DNA of 33,792 bases from a virus: positions 1-33,792 of IMG/VR virus record IMGVR_UViG_3300005095_000458; one strand, 5' to 3'. Position 1 is the first letter of the stretch, and each line of letters starts with the position of its first letter. Position numbers and translations under genes: made by a program. Positions 13,600 through 21,391 of this stretch are shown piece after piece. The notes beneath the pieces were generated by a model. The model did no database searches and was not told the origin of the DNA. It worked only from the letters and a program-made list of their open reading frames with translations.

Positions 13600-14487
13600 T
13601 CACTTCTTCGCGAACGCAATCGCCGCAAGGATTGAGCCGATGAAGATGATGGGGCCCCAGGCGGAGGAGGTCTTCTTCTGCGTTACCTCGCCGACGCTCG
13701 GGCTTGGCGCAGGCTGAGGGGCCGGCTGTGGCTTCGGCGTCGGCTTGGGCGTAGGCGTCGGCTGGGGTTGTGGTTGAGGGCTTGGAGAGAGCACGTGGAG
13801 CTGGACGTAGGCGGTCGCCTTGAGCTTGCCGTCCACGTAGCCCTTGATTGCCAGCCTGTATAGGCCAGGCTTGGCGTTGCTCGGCACCTGAATGGTGAAG
13901 CTCGGGCTTATCCCAAAGGCGCCCTTCGTCGTTGCCGGCTCGGTCTTGTAGATGCCCCAGGGCGTGTCCACCTCGACGGCGAAGGTGTGGCTTGAGTAGT
14001 CGTTGGGCACGCGGAGATAAGCTCTTAGCGTGAAGCTCCCGCCAGCCACGACCTCTGCGGAGCTTGGGTTCACGGTCAGCTCGGCGTTGGTTACGAGCAC
14101 TTGGCTCGGCTTTATCGTCCAAGTTGAGAGCAGTTTTCCACCCTCGACGTATGCCGGGCTGACGACGGCCATCACGATGGCGCCGTCGCTCGGCAGACTG
14201 AAGTCGCCGATTATTCTGCGCTCGCACTTCCTAAGCGTTGCGGAGCCGAGCTTTATGCCACCGCCGTTGCTCAGCCTATCGTAGGCGTTCACGTCAGTCC
14301 CGGCGATGTAGTAGACGGCCACGTTCACGGTGTCGGGCAGTATGGCCCAGTTAGGTATTCCGACCTCGACCTGAATTCTGCTCCCCGGAGGAGCCTCCTT
14401 CGGCAGGCCGAGGAGTATGCTCTTCGGGCAGTCCACGGTTATTGGTCCCGGAGCCGGTTCGGGGGTTGGTTGGTTCGGGAACACCAT
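13600..14487 (-). CDS. Surface protein with Ig-like domains, Pro stalk and C-terminal TM, 295 aa
   Basis: The ATG at 14487 follows GGAGGTGGTGCGAA. Two beta-sandwich-like parts are visible (about 30-130 and 135-235), the second with SSAEVVAGGSFTLRAYLRVP, typical of CARDB/Ig-like archaeal surface domains. A Pro/Gln/Thr stalk (about 236-273, PQPQPQPTPTPKPTPKPQP) leads to one TM helix (GPIIFIGSILAAIAFAKK) at the very end. This is the layout of a stalked surface projection anchored in a membrane. The lack of a signal peptide is odd for host export but common in virion proteins. Confidence 0.7.
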   Translation of the reverse strand: MVFPNQPTPEPAPGPITVDCPKSILLGLPKEAPPGSRIQVEVGIPNWAILPDTVNVAVYYIAGTDVNAYDRLSNGGGIKLGSATLRKCERRIIGDFSLPSDGAIVMAVVSPAYVEGGKLLSTWTIKPSQVLVTNAELTVNPSSAEVVAGGSFTLRAYLRVPNDYSSHTFAVEVDTPWGIYKTEPATTKGAFGISPSFTIQVPSNAKPGLYRLAIKGYVDGKLKATAYVQLHVLSPSPQPQPQPTPTPKPTPKPQPAPQPAPSPSVGEVTQKKTSSAWGPIIFIGSILAAIAFAKK

Positions 14488-14552
14488 TTCGCACCACCTC
14501 CCTTGTTTTTTCGGGTTTCAGCCGGTTGATTTTACCCGGTGATTGGTGAGGG

Positions 14553-15059
14553 TCAGACCTCCGGCACGTAGAAGATGCCGACGCTCGCGGTCGTGTTCGG
14601 GCTGAGGCTCGGCGTCCCGGAGCCGTCCGTGTAGGCCGCCGCGATGTAGCTCCCGTTGTAGTTCTCGGAGATGAAGTAGATTGGGTTGCCGGCCGTGTCC
14701 TGTATCGCCGCCCCGTTGCCGTCCCAAAGCTCCCAGTAGTAGGTGCTTGTGGCAGTCGCTCCAGCAATCGAGCCGGAGCTCAGCCACTTGTGGCGGTGTA
14801 GGTGGGTGTAGAGCGCCACCGTTACGACCGAGCCGCTCACCGAGACGATGCCGGCATGGAGCGTCGGGTTGAGGCTGACCGCGACGATGGGCTTCGTCGT
14901 GTCCGGAACCCGGCTCAGCGTTACCGTTGCCTTGCCGGTGCTGTCCGTCGTTACGCCGAAGGCCTCGAATACTGCCACGCTCTCGCTGTTCAGCTCGCCC
15001 CTCACCATTCCGGGCACGACGCGCTCAATGAGCCGGAGCGGGCTTATCTGGACTGGCAT
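14553..15059 (-). CDS. Beta-rich structural protein candidate, 168 aa
   Basis: The ATG at 15059 gives MPVQISPLRLIERVVPGMVR followed by Ser/Thr/Val-rich strands. Segments such as STGKATVTLSRVPDTTKPIV and AGIVSVSGSVVTVALYTHLH resemble the C-terminal domain of the beta-helix spike, which has the same type of alternating pattern. Two possible N-glycosylation sequons (NGS, NTT) are present near the end. Likely a virion or spike-base component, judged from operon position. Confidence 0.65.
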   Translation of the reverse strand: MPVQISPLRLIERVVPGMVRGELNSESVAVFEAFGVTTDSTGKATVTLSRVPDTTKPIVAVSLNPTLHAGIVSVSGSVVTVALYTHLHRHKWLSSGSIAGATATSTYYWELWDGNGAAIQDTAGNPIYFISENYNGSYIAAAYTDGSGTPSLSPNTTASVGIFYVPEV

Positions 15060-15070
15060 AGTTCAACACC

Positions 15071-15475
15071 TCAGACCCTCTTCAAGACGAACAGCTTCAA
15101 GCTCGACCCGGTCTGGGCGGCGTTGCTCAGGTATAGGTTTGCTCCCGCCAAAAAGTTCACGCCGTCGCCGACGTTCAGGTCGTCGGGCACGACAATCGGC
15201 GGGTTGCTTGGGCTGAACAGGGCTATGCTCGCCGTCGCGCCGGCCGTGATGTCGAGTATCGTGAACCCGACGACGCTCCCGGTTACGAGGCTTGCCGTCC
15301 TAGCCGTGCCGAGGTCGAGGTCGAGTATCTCGTAGGCGTTCGCTAGCATCTCGCCGACGAGGGCGCTCAGGCCGTCGAGCTTGCCCGAGAGTTGGGCGTT
15401 CATGTCCTCAATCGCCTGCACAACGTCTGAGTTGGCGTCGCTCCCGACCGGGACGCCGTTGTAGATGCGCGCCAT
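15071..15475 (-). CDS. Structural protein candidate, 134 aa
   Basis: A helical N-terminal third (DVVQAIEDMNAQLSGKLDGL, SALVGEMLANAYEIL) is followed by a strand-rich domain (ITAGATASIALFSPSNPPIV; GDGVNFLAGANLYLSNAAQT) ending in LKLFVLKRV. A coiled stem plus beta head is typical of phage and viral fibre or baseplate-like proteins. It lies directly after the beta-helix spike gene in the operon and may form its stem; no homologue is recognised. Confidence 0.65.
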   Translation of the reverse strand: MARIYNGVPVGSDANSDVVQAIEDMNAQLSGKLDGLSALVGEMLANAYEILDLDLGTARTASLVTGSVVGFTILDITAGATASIALFSPSNPPIVVPDDLNVGDGVNFLAGANLYLSNAAQTGSSLKLFVLKRV

Positions 15476-15487
15476 TCACACCACCCC

Positions 15488-16621
15488 TCAGACCTCTGCG
15501 TACCAGCTGAACGTCGCCGTTGAGCCAGACGGTAGGGCCGTCGGAAAGGCGACCACCAAGTAAGCCCCGCTGGCGGTGATTGAGCTGTACCCCTTGGCGT
15601 TCTCGTCGAGCGGTATCATCCAATATTTACTCGGTGTAGCGACCAATCCGGTGGCGACGCTGAAGGTCGTTGTCGTGCCGTCTCCCGTGAAGGTAACGAT
15701 GCCGGCATTTTTGCCCATTTTTCCATTTAAGTTGATGCTCCCCCAACTCCGACTTGTGGAGGGGTTCAACGATATGGTTGAGTTGTTCAAGTAAACGTTT
15801 TGATAATTAACGTGGTCGGCGTATTGTCCCTCAATTATTCCGTAGTTTGTTGTATTGTAGATATAGACGTTGTCCAATGTTACATTATGACCGGCATACA
15901 AGTTTATGCCATAATAGGTGCTTTCTATGTAAACGTTCTCAAGCCCAACGTTCCACCCAGCAACGTAGATGGCGTTTGTATAGCTCGTACTTATGCTTTC
16001 AACCGTCGTGTTTTTTATGCCAACTAAGTATATTGAATACAAGTGGATACCATTTTTGGCAGTATTGTATATGTGGGTATCCTCTATGAACAACGTGGTA
16101 TTTATTGAGGTGTTGGTTGTGGCCACTATTCCAAACAACGTGTTCTTTATTTGTGCTCCACGGATGTATGTTAAGTATGTGTCCTCTATGTGGATACCAC
16201 TTACGGTTTGGTCCACGCCATCTATGATAATGTTGTCAAGCTCAACGTTGAACGAGTGGTAGATTTTTATGAATGAGTCCGATAAGCCATTTGCTTTTGT
16301 TAGTTTTAGATTAGCCAATATTATTCTGTTGTTAGCTCCTGCAATCGAGAACTCCGATATATTTATTGTTGTTTTGGTTGGTAATTTAGTTGATAAGTCG
16401 CCTACAATCACTCCACCAACGTCTTTTATAACTTCGTAGATTTTGTTTATTATTTCCCCAGCGTCATCGCCTGAGAATTCAATCTCTCCTGTTTTTCCAT
16501 TTTTGGCGTAAATGGTCTCTGCTATGCCGTCCCCATTTGAATCCACTCCATATACCATATATGTTGCTCCAATTGCCGGAACCTCGACGCCTGAGTTCGG
16601 GTACGGGCGTCTAAACTCCAT
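15488..16621 (-). CDS. Pectate-lyase-like beta-helix spike protein, 377 aa
   Basis: The ATG at 16621 follows GGAGGTGATGTTA. Residues about 85-300 consist of regularly repeated strands with Asn/Ile/Tyr ladders (NVELDNIIIDGVDQTVSGIH; NVGLENVYIESTYYGINLYA; NVTLDNVYIYNTTNYGII), the signature of a right-handed parallel beta-helix used by tail spikes and receptor-binding proteins. The N-terminal 40 residues and the C-terminal 70 (TFTGDGTTTTFSVATGL onward) are GC-rich like the rest of the genome, but the beta-helix core (about 15700-16560) is strikingly AT-rich. Several N-X-S/T sequons are present. It is probably the host-recognition protein; whether it cleaves glycans is unknown. Confidence 0.75.
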   Translation of the reverse strand: MEFRRPYPNSGVEVPAIGATYMVYGVDSNGDGIAETIYAKNGKTGEIEFSGDDAGEIINKIYEVIKDVGGVIVGDLSTKLPTKTTINISEFSIAGANNRIILANLKLTKANGLSDSFIKIYHSFNVELDNIIIDGVDQTVSGIHIEDTYLTYIRGAQIKNTLFGIVATTNTSINTTLFIEDTHIYNTAKNGIHLYSIYLVGIKNTTVESISTSYTNAIYVAGWNVGLENVYIESTYYGINLYAGHNVTLDNVYIYNTTNYGIIEGQYADHVNYQNVYLNNSTISLNPSTSRSWGSINLNGKMGKNAGIVTFTGDGTTTTFSVATGLVATPSKYWMIPLDENAKGYSSITASGAYLVVAFPTALPSGSTATFSWYAEV

Positions 16622-16635
16622 TAACATCACCTCCA

Positions 16636-16950
16636 TCAAGGTATTGCACCAACGAGGTGCAAAATCTCCAAGATGGCGGCAATTATGCTTATGCTACCAA
16701 TCGCCCCCCAAAGCTTTGCCAGTTGTCGCTTTACGCTGTTCAGCTCCGCCTCAAGGCGACCAACCTTCTTTTCGAGGTCGTGAAACCGGCCGTCGGTTTC
16801 CTCCCGTATGTCCTGAAACATCTTCTTCCACTCCTCATCGCGCTTGTCGAGCTTCTCATCGAGGCGTTGGAGCATCTCCTTTATCCACTCGATATCGGTG
16901 CGGAGTACCGCCACGTCCTCGCGGATTTTGGTGCCGTTGTTCTCGGGCAT
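16636..16950 (-). CDS. Coiled-coil protein with C-terminal TM, XhlA-like layout, 104 aa
   Basis: The ATG at 16950 follows GAGGTGGTGCGCC. A long coiled coil (about residues 8-75, with KEMLQRLDEKLDKRDEEWKK and FHDLEKKVGRLEAELNSVKR) leads to LAKLWGAIGSISIIAAILEI, a single TM helix, and a short end. This matches the layout of phage haemolysin XhlA-type proteins and of membrane-anchored stalks. A trimeric or tetrameric anchor for the adjacent spike is as likely as a lysis role. Confidence 0.65.
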   Translation of the reverse strand: MPENNGTKIREDVAVLRTDIEWIKEMLQRLDEKLDKRDEEWKKMFQDIREETDGRFHDLEKKVGRLEAELNSVKRQLAKLWGAIGSISIIAAILEILHLVGAIP

Positions 16951-16961
16951 GGCGCACCACC

Positions 16962-17567
16962 TCACGGCTCGAAGCCGGAGTAGGTGCCCGCCTGCGGCAC
17001 CGGCGACGGTAGCTGTTGTGGCGTTGGCGGTGCGACCTCTTTAGCGGTTGCGTAGGTGTATTTGCTGATGAGCTGGAGGAGCTGGTCAAGCGAGGCGATG
17101 CCCAGGACTGCCTGCAGGCTCTCGGTGAACGCACTTGGGTCGCCGATGCGGACGAGCTGGGCGTCATAGGCAACGGTGGCGTCGCTTGAGCCGCCGATGA
17201 GGCTGACCGCCAGCTGGCCGACGAGCGGAAGCACGGTTGAGGGCTGAAAGATGGCCCCGTAGCTGTTCGCCGTGTCGTCGTATACCGCTACATACGGCTC
17301 GACGCGGTTCGGCTGTGTGAAGCCGTTGGCGTAGAGCTTGGCCGGGTTCAAGTCGTAGGTGAGCGTCTGGCCACCCGGCGTGTAGAGGTTGAGCACCAGC
17401 CCCGCGTCGGCCACGTCGCTGTGGAAGACCGCGCCGATGAGCCAGCTCTGTTCGTCGCCGTCGCTCTCGTAGAGCGTTACCGTCTCGCCCGCCGGGAGGC
17501 TCTGGCTACCGTTCACGCGGAGGTAGCTCCAGCCGTCAAGGAGCGGGAGCATGCCGAGTATGTCCAC
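16962..17567 (-). CDS. Beta-rich structural protein candidate, 201 aa
   Basis: The ATG at 17567 gives a strand-rich domain (LPAGETVTLYESDGDEQSWL; ADAGLVLNLYTPGGQTLTYD; QLAVSLIGGSSDATVAYDAQ), then a helical segment (FTESLQAVLGIASLDQLLQL) and a Pro-rich tail (VAPPTPQQLPSPVPQAG). The composition and operon place mark it as a virion component. It is not assigned to a family. Confidence 0.65.
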   Translation of the reverse strand: MDILGMLPLLDGWSYLRVNGSQSLPAGETVTLYESDGDEQSWLIGAVFHSDVADAGLVLNLYTPGGQTLTYDLNPAKLYANGFTQPNRVEPYVAVYDDTANSYGAIFQPSTVLPLVGQLAVSLIGGSSDATVAYDAQLVRIGDPSAFTESLQAVLGIASLDQLLQLISKYTYATAKEVAPPTPQQLPSPVPQAGTYSGFEP

Positions 17568-17580
17568 ATTATCACCCCCT

Positions 17581-18150
17581 CTACTCTTCCCACCACAACA
17601 CGGTGAAGCTTATGTCGTTCGAGTTGGCGGAGGTGTTCGTAACCTCGATGACGCCGTTGTGGCCGGGCGGGATGCCAATGGCCACAAGCCCGATGGTGCT
17701 TGAGCCAACCGCAAACCGCCCCGACCCACCGGGAATGACCCTCTGCATCAGCGTCGTGCCGCCCGTGTAGGTAACGCCCTGATAGCCCTTCATCTCCATG
17801 CTCACCGTTTGGCCGAGCATCGGCATAAACGGCGTTAGGGCAGTTGCCGAAGCCGTGTCCACGCTCGCATCGGCGATGAACTTAACGTGGGCTTGGTCGG
17901 TCGTGTCAATCACGACGATTGCTATGTAGGCGGTTTTACTCGACGTGGACGGGTTTATCAAGGCAACGTTTGCCGTCCCGCCGGAGGCCACGCCCGTCGC
18001 TATGGCGTTCACGACCGCCACGTCGCCGTCCGCCAGCTTCCGCTCAAGCGGGCTGTAAACGTAGGTCTGGTCGGTGTCCGCTTTGAGGATTTTGTCGTTT
18101 AGCTCGCTGAGTATCTGAAGGATGGAAGGGTCGGAGCGGAAGGCGCCCAT
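17581..18150 (-). CDS. Beta-rich structural protein candidate, 189 aa
   Basis: An N-terminal helix (DPSILQILSELNDKILKADT) precedes a Gly/Thr/Val-rich domain with SGGTANVALINPSTSSKTAY, a receptor- or capsid-like strand pattern, and a final domain (GVIEVTNTSANSNDISFTVL) ending in WWEE. The phrase ANVALINPS resembles TASIALFSPS of the 15071-15475 protein, so the two may share a small beta domain. Confidence 0.65.
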   Translation of the reverse strand: MGAFRSDPSILQILSELNDKILKADTDQTYVYSPLERKLADGDVAVVNAIATGVASGGTANVALINPSTSSKTAYIAIVVIDTTDQAHVKFIADASVDTASATALTPFMPMLGQTVSMEMKGYQGVTYTGGTTLMQRVIPGGSGRFAVGSSTIGLVAIGIPPGHNGVIEVTNTSANSNDISFTVLWWEE

Positions 18151-18163
18151 GCTCCCGCCCCCT

Positions 18164-18502
18164 TCACTCCAGCTCGTAGGTCAGCGTTACGTGCACCGGG
18201 TAGCTGGTGGTGTTTGCTTCCAGGGCCAGCCCGAACGCCTCACCCTTGTCGAGGTCGTAGACGGCGAGCTTTTCGGCCGTGATTATCTCGTTCTGCCCGC
18301 TCGCGAGGTTAGTTACCCTAATGACGCGGGAGGCGGTGATGTTGCCGTTTGCGTCAAGCCTCAGCCCGTAGAAGGTGAGCTTGTGGCCGATGACGTCCTC
18401 GTTGTAGAGCATCTGGGTTTCTACCCTAATCTTGCGGTGCTTCGGCGGAGCGTAGAGCACGGCAACCGTCGAGGAGGTAACCGCACCGTAAACGGTCGGC
18501 AT
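18164..18502 (-). CDS. Beta-rich small structural protein candidate, 112 aa
   Basis: The ATG at 18502 gives an almost all-strand protein (YGAVTSSTVAVLYAPPKHRK; KLTFYGLRLDANGNITASRV; YPVHVTLTYELE), about the size of a single jelly-roll or barrel protein. It is separated by one base from the upstream gene. A minor capsid or cement protein is a reasonable guess, from position only. Confidence 0.65.
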   Translation of the reverse strand: MPTVYGAVTSSTVAVLYAPPKHRKIRVETQMLYNEDVIGHKLTFYGLRLDANGNITASRVIRVTNLASGQNEIITAEKLAVYDLDKGEAFGLALEANTTSYPVHVTLTYELE

Positions 18503-18503
18503 T

Positions 18504-19199
18504 TCACCTCACCCCCCTAACCTCTTTCCAGAGCTTCGCGATGTAGTCGAACAGGTTCGTCGCGCCGACCTGCTGGAAGGCTTCCCTCAGCTCGGGGTTC
18601 GAGGTCGAGCACTTCTCGACCGTGTCCACGAGCCAGTTCGGGGCCTCGAACGGGTAGATGAACGAGTAGAACTTCATCGGCTTCTTACCCTCGATGAGCT
18701 TCTTTATCGTGCTCGGGTCGGTTACGATGCCGTACGTGAACTTCGCGATGTGGAAGGCCATCTCGACGTAGAGGTCGCGACCGCTCTCATTGGCGATGTT
18801 GAACTCCGGGTAGAGGTCGCGGAAGGTTATCAGCTCGGCCTCCTCGCTCGGGTCGTCGAACGGGCTTGTGGCTCCGTCAATCCACTTTATCGGGCCGGGC
18901 ACCGGCCTTAAGCCATCGAGCGAGTAGCGGCCCACCATTCCCGGATAGTTTAGGTATACCTCCGCCTCCTCTGGGTTCACGCCGACGAAGGCCTGATAGA
19001 GCACGCCGGTTCTCGGCGGCTCAAGGACGTTGTCGCCGTTGCTGAGCTTCGGGCTGAAGAGGCCGGTTGTATTGCCGGCGCTGACCACTCCGACCCCGTA
19101 CGGCTCGTAGTGGACGACCTCCCTCGCGTTGAGCAGGAAGAACAACGGCCCCTCCTTGAAGGCGACGCCGAGGTAGTAGTTAGGCTTCATGAACTCCAT
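18504..19199 (-). CDS. Structural region protein, 231 aa, function unknown
   Basis: The ATG at 19199 gives MEFMKPNYYLGVAFKEGPLF. The protein mixes strands with conserved-looking Tyr/Pro-rich loops (YLNYPGMVGRYSLDGLRPVP) and a helical C-terminus (NPELREAFQQVGATNLFDYI). It is less repetitive than the other structural proteins. It could be a portal-like or vertex protein, but nothing proves this. Confidence 0.65.
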   Translation of the reverse strand: MEFMKPNYYLGVAFKEGPLFFLLNAREVVHYEPYGVGVVSAGNTTGLFSPKLSNGDNVLEPPRTGVLYQAFVGVNPEEAEVYLNYPGMVGRYSLDGLRPVPGPIKWIDGATSPFDDPSEEAELITFRDLYPEFNIANESGRDLYVEMAFHIAKFTYGIVTDPSTIKKLIEGKKPMKFYSFIYPFEAPNWLVDTVEKCSTSNPELREAFQQVGATNLFDYIAKLWKEVRGVR

Positions 19200-19238
19200 C
19201 TTTCCTCACCTCCAAATAATGGTGGAAAGGAGAGGCGC

Positions 19239-19553
19239 TCACTCTCCTATCGCCAGAATCTTGAAGTTCACGGAGCTGAGGTCGGTTCCGGCGGCGACCT
19301 CCTTCACGGCAACGGCGCTCGCGGTGGCGTCGTAGTAGTACTCATAGACCTGAATGGTTATGGTGTTGCCGTTGATAGCCCACCCGGGCTTGTAGAGGTT
19401 GTCTCCGCTTTCGAGGACGACTATGGCGTCGTGAACCTTGCTCAGCTCGTCGAGGGCGACGGTAAAGCCACCGGTCGGATAGGAGCTGGTTCCGGGAACG
19501 GTCTTCGCCTCAATTAGGTAGTACTTTCCCTTCCCAAGGGCCGCAATCACCAT
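19239..19553 (-). CDS. Capsid-associated beta protein candidate, 104 aa
   Basis: The ATG at 19553 follows GGAGGTGGTGTAA. The sequence SYPTGGFTVALDELSKVHDA, followed by an ITIQVYEYYYDATASAVAVK strand and GTDLSSVNFKILAIGE, recalls a family of about 100-residue proteins next to capsid genes in many HK97-type phages (PTGG near the start, GTDLS near the end). That link is from memory and needs a profile search. It follows the probable major capsid gene. Confidence 0.65.
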   Translation of the reverse strand: MVIAALGKGKYYLIEAKTVPGTSSYPTGGFTVALDELSKVHDAIVVLESGDNLYKPGWAINGNTITIQVYEYYYDATASAVAVKEVAAGTDLSSVNFKILAIGE

Positions 19554-19680
19554 TTACACCACCTCCAAAGCTTTTTTCAAGCGGGGCAGAAGAGCTTCAC
19601 GCCTCCGCTCCTCCGCCCCGCTCTGTCTGTTCGGCGGGGAGCGTCAATCAAATGCTAAGAAGGAAAGAGCCGAAGAGCCA
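19554..19680 (-). terminator. Intergenic hairpin after the probable major capsid gene
   Basis: This 127-base gap has no gene. On the minus strand a T/C-rich stretch follows the capsid stop, then AGCGGGGC and GCCCCGCT (19615-19622 and 19580-19587) can pair around a 27-base loop, then GGAGGTGGTG leads into the next gene. In an otherwise tightly packed operon this suggests partial termination or RNA processing that raises capsid over downstream products. Confidence 0.45.
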
Positions 19681-20334
19681 TCAGATAGCGCTGTTGAGGA
19701 ACCTTCCGAGGCCGACGGTAACGCCGAGCAGAGCAATCTCGTCGGTCGGTGGGCTGTTGGCGTCCCACTGGTCGCTGTGGAGTTCGATGGTGTAGGTCTG
19801 CTTCGGGGTTATCGGGGTGGCCGGGAGAGGCCAGATGGCAATCTGGTTGCGGTTGTCCTTGACCTTTATCGGGCTGACGACCTGCGGAAGGAATATATTC
19901 TGACCAATCTGCATCTTTATAGCGTCAAGCTTCGGGTCGGCGGAGTAGCTGAGCAGGCCGATGATGAGTATTCCGGCATCCTCATCCATCGTGCCGCTGG
20001 CGAAGGTAACCCAATCGGCGTTGTAGCTGACGCTCCAATCGGTCCTCTTGGAACCGTTGAGCTGGAGGTGCTGTGGAGCGATTAGGCTTATGCCGAGCTG
20101 GGTGTCAGCGGCGGTAACGCCGCCGAAGGCGGGGTTGCTAAGCTCGTTCTTCATGACCTCGACGAAGGCGACTATCTGGTTGTAGTACTTCCTTATGGCG
20201 TCCTTGATGGTGGCGTCGTCGAAGCCGAAGAGGTTGTCAAGCTGGGCGTCGAGCTTGCTCTTCTCGGCCGGAGTAAGGGGTATGGCGTTGTAGGTGAAAA
20301 CGCCCCCAACAAAGGCAACTTCCTTAACCGCCAT
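19681..20334 (-). CDS. Probable major capsid protein, 217 aa
   Basis: The ATG at 20334 follows GGGGGTGAGAAA, one of the strongest sites in the region. A helical N-terminal part (LTPAEKSKLDAQLDNLFGFD; AIRKYYNQIVAFVEVMKNEL) precedes a beta-rich domain (GISLIAPQHLQLNGSKRTDW; IAIWPLPATPITPKQTYTIE; EIALLGVTVGLGRFLNSAI) that could be a jelly roll. Position near the start of the structural operon, the hairpin that follows it and the size favour a major virion protein. No known capsid family is recognised, and no Walker ATPase accompanies it. Confidence 0.55.
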   Translation of the reverse strand: MAVKEVAFVGGVFTYNAIPLTPAEKSKLDAQLDNLFGFDDATIKDAIRKYYNQIVAFVEVMKNELSNPAFGGVTAADTQLGISLIAPQHLQLNGSKRTDWSVSYNADWVTFASGTMDEDAGILIIGLLSYSADPKLDAIKMQIGQNIFLPQVVSPIKVKDNRNQIAIWPLPATPITPKQTYTIELHSDQWDANSPPTDEIALLGVTVGLGRFLNSAI

Positions 20335-20347
20335 TTTTCTCACCCCC

Positions 20348-20785
20348 TCAGTAGTTGAATACCTCGGCGGTTACGGTCTGGCTCGCGGCGGGCGCAACCG
20401 GCTTGGGCTGTGGCTGGACCTCGACGGGCTGAACGATGACGGTCTCGGCGGCCTGGCTCCAGTTGAGGCCGAGGCTCATAGCGGCCTTGGTGGCCAGCTC
20501 CTCCGGGTTAATCTTCTCGGTAACCCAGTTGTATATCGGCGGGAAGAGTGCTCCGAAGACGGCGTAGCCCTTCAGCCCGGGCTTGCCGAGGAAGCGGTCG
20601 GCGACGTAGGCCATCGTGGCACCGCCGAGGACGTAGCCGGCGTACTGGACGTACTTGTTGCCGGTGGCCTTGCCGAGGAGTGCGCCGAGCGTCGCTGAAG
20701 CGAGGCCGCTTATGGTGGCGTAGCCGAGGCCCTCGAAGGTCTTCTCGGTGAAGATGCTCTTTATCTCATCAACAAATCCGGCCAT
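20348..20785 (-). CDS. Membrane or virion protein with Gly/Ala-rich helices, 145 aa
   Basis: The ATG at 20785 gives a short amphipathic start (VDEIKSIFTEKTFEGLGYAT), then two weakly hydrophobic Gly/Ala segments (ISGLASATLGALLGKATGNK; YAGYVLGGATMAYVADRFLG), a third (YAVFGALFPPIYNWVTEKI) and a Pro/Gln tail (VQPVEVQPQPKPVAPAASQT). Such proteins occur as major or minor membrane proteins of spindle-shaped and membrane-containing archaeal viruses. The tail could be exposed on the virion. Confidence 0.65.
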   Translation of the reverse strand: MAGFVDEIKSIFTEKTFEGLGYATISGLASATLGALLGKATGNKYVQYAGYVLGGATMAYVADRFLGKPGLKGYAVFGALFPPIYNWVTEKINPEELATKAAMSLGLNWSQAAETVIVQPVEVQPQPKPVAPAASQTVTAEVFNY

Positions 20786-20821
20786 TTCGCCTCACCTCCG
20801 TGAAATAATTAGGGGCGGGCG

Positions 20822-21280
20822 TCAGAGCCCTCCTTCGAAGAACCTTCCGGCGCGGGCGAGCGCCTCCTCCTCCCTTGCGGTCGCGGTGGCCCTTCCTCCC
20901 TGAGCCATCTTCTTGTTGAGCATGGCCTGAAGCTGGGCGAGGGTGTGGTAGCTCCTCCTGACCTTGCTCGGGTACTCGTCCGGGTTCATCCTAAGGCTGG
21001 CGCGGTAGCCCCTCATCCTCTCGGCTATGACCTGGAGCCTCTCGGCGAGAGGCATTCCAGCGGTCTGGGAAGCAATCCTACCGAAGTGAACCCTCGTCTG
21101 CATCTGGCCGGGGTGCGGGCTCTCAATGGTGTAGGGCAGGTTGGCGACGACGACGCCCTTCCTGTGTATCCACCACCTTCCGCCAACGCTCTGGATGTAG
21201 AAGCCCTTCGCACCGACGTTGTTCATCGGGGTAACTTTGCCGGTCATACCGGCGACGAAAGTCTGCGGCCTTATCTTCAT
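20822..21280 (-). CDS. Basic protein opening the structural operon, 152 aa
   Basis: The ATG at 21280 follows GGAGGTGGTGTGT; frames beginning earlier run through the leader hairpin and promoter. The protein is basic, with FYIQSVGGRWWIHRKGVVVA and a helical half (LAERLQVIAERMRGYRASLR; YHTLAQLQAMLNKKMAQGGR). Arg-rich helices suggest genome binding or scaffolding inside the virion. It is the first gene after the strongest-looking promoter of the window, so it should be abundant. Confidence 0.65.
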   Translation of the reverse strand: MKIRPQTFVAGMTGKVTPMNNVGAKGFYIQSVGGRWWIHRKGVVVANLPYTIESPHPGQMQTRVHFGRIASQTAGMPLAERLQVIAERMRGYRASLRMNPDEYPSKVRRSYHTLAQLQAMLNKKMAQGGRATATAREEEALARAGRFFEGGL

Positions 21281-21307
21281 ACACACCACCTCCGGGTGTT
21301 TTTTCTC

Positions 21308-21343
21308 GACCGGGGTTTCGGCCCCCCGGCGGGGCGCCCGGTC
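21308..21343 (-). promoter_or_regulatory. GC-rich hairpin in the leader of the structural operon
   Basis: GACCGGG (21308-21314) pairs with CCCGGTC (21337-21343), with further G/C pairing inside. It lies between the promoter (21375-21391) and the ribosome binding site of the 21280 gene, so it is in the 5' leader. Long structured leaders are unusual in hyperthermophilic archaea and may stabilise the mRNA or control translation. Confidence 0.6.
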
Positions 21344-21374
21344 TCTATCTCTGTGAAAATTTTTTGCAAAACTT

Positions 21375-21391
21375 CTATTTATATCTTTCGC
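21375..21391 (-). promoter_or_regulatory. Promoter of the structural operon
   Basis: Minus strand GCGAAAGATATAAATAG combines a BRE-like GCGAAAG with the TATA core ATATAAAT. Initiation near 21350-21355 gives a leader of about 70 bases to the ATG at 21280. No other TATA box is visible until 11684, so it probably serves the whole 9.6-kb structural operon. Confidence 0.7.
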
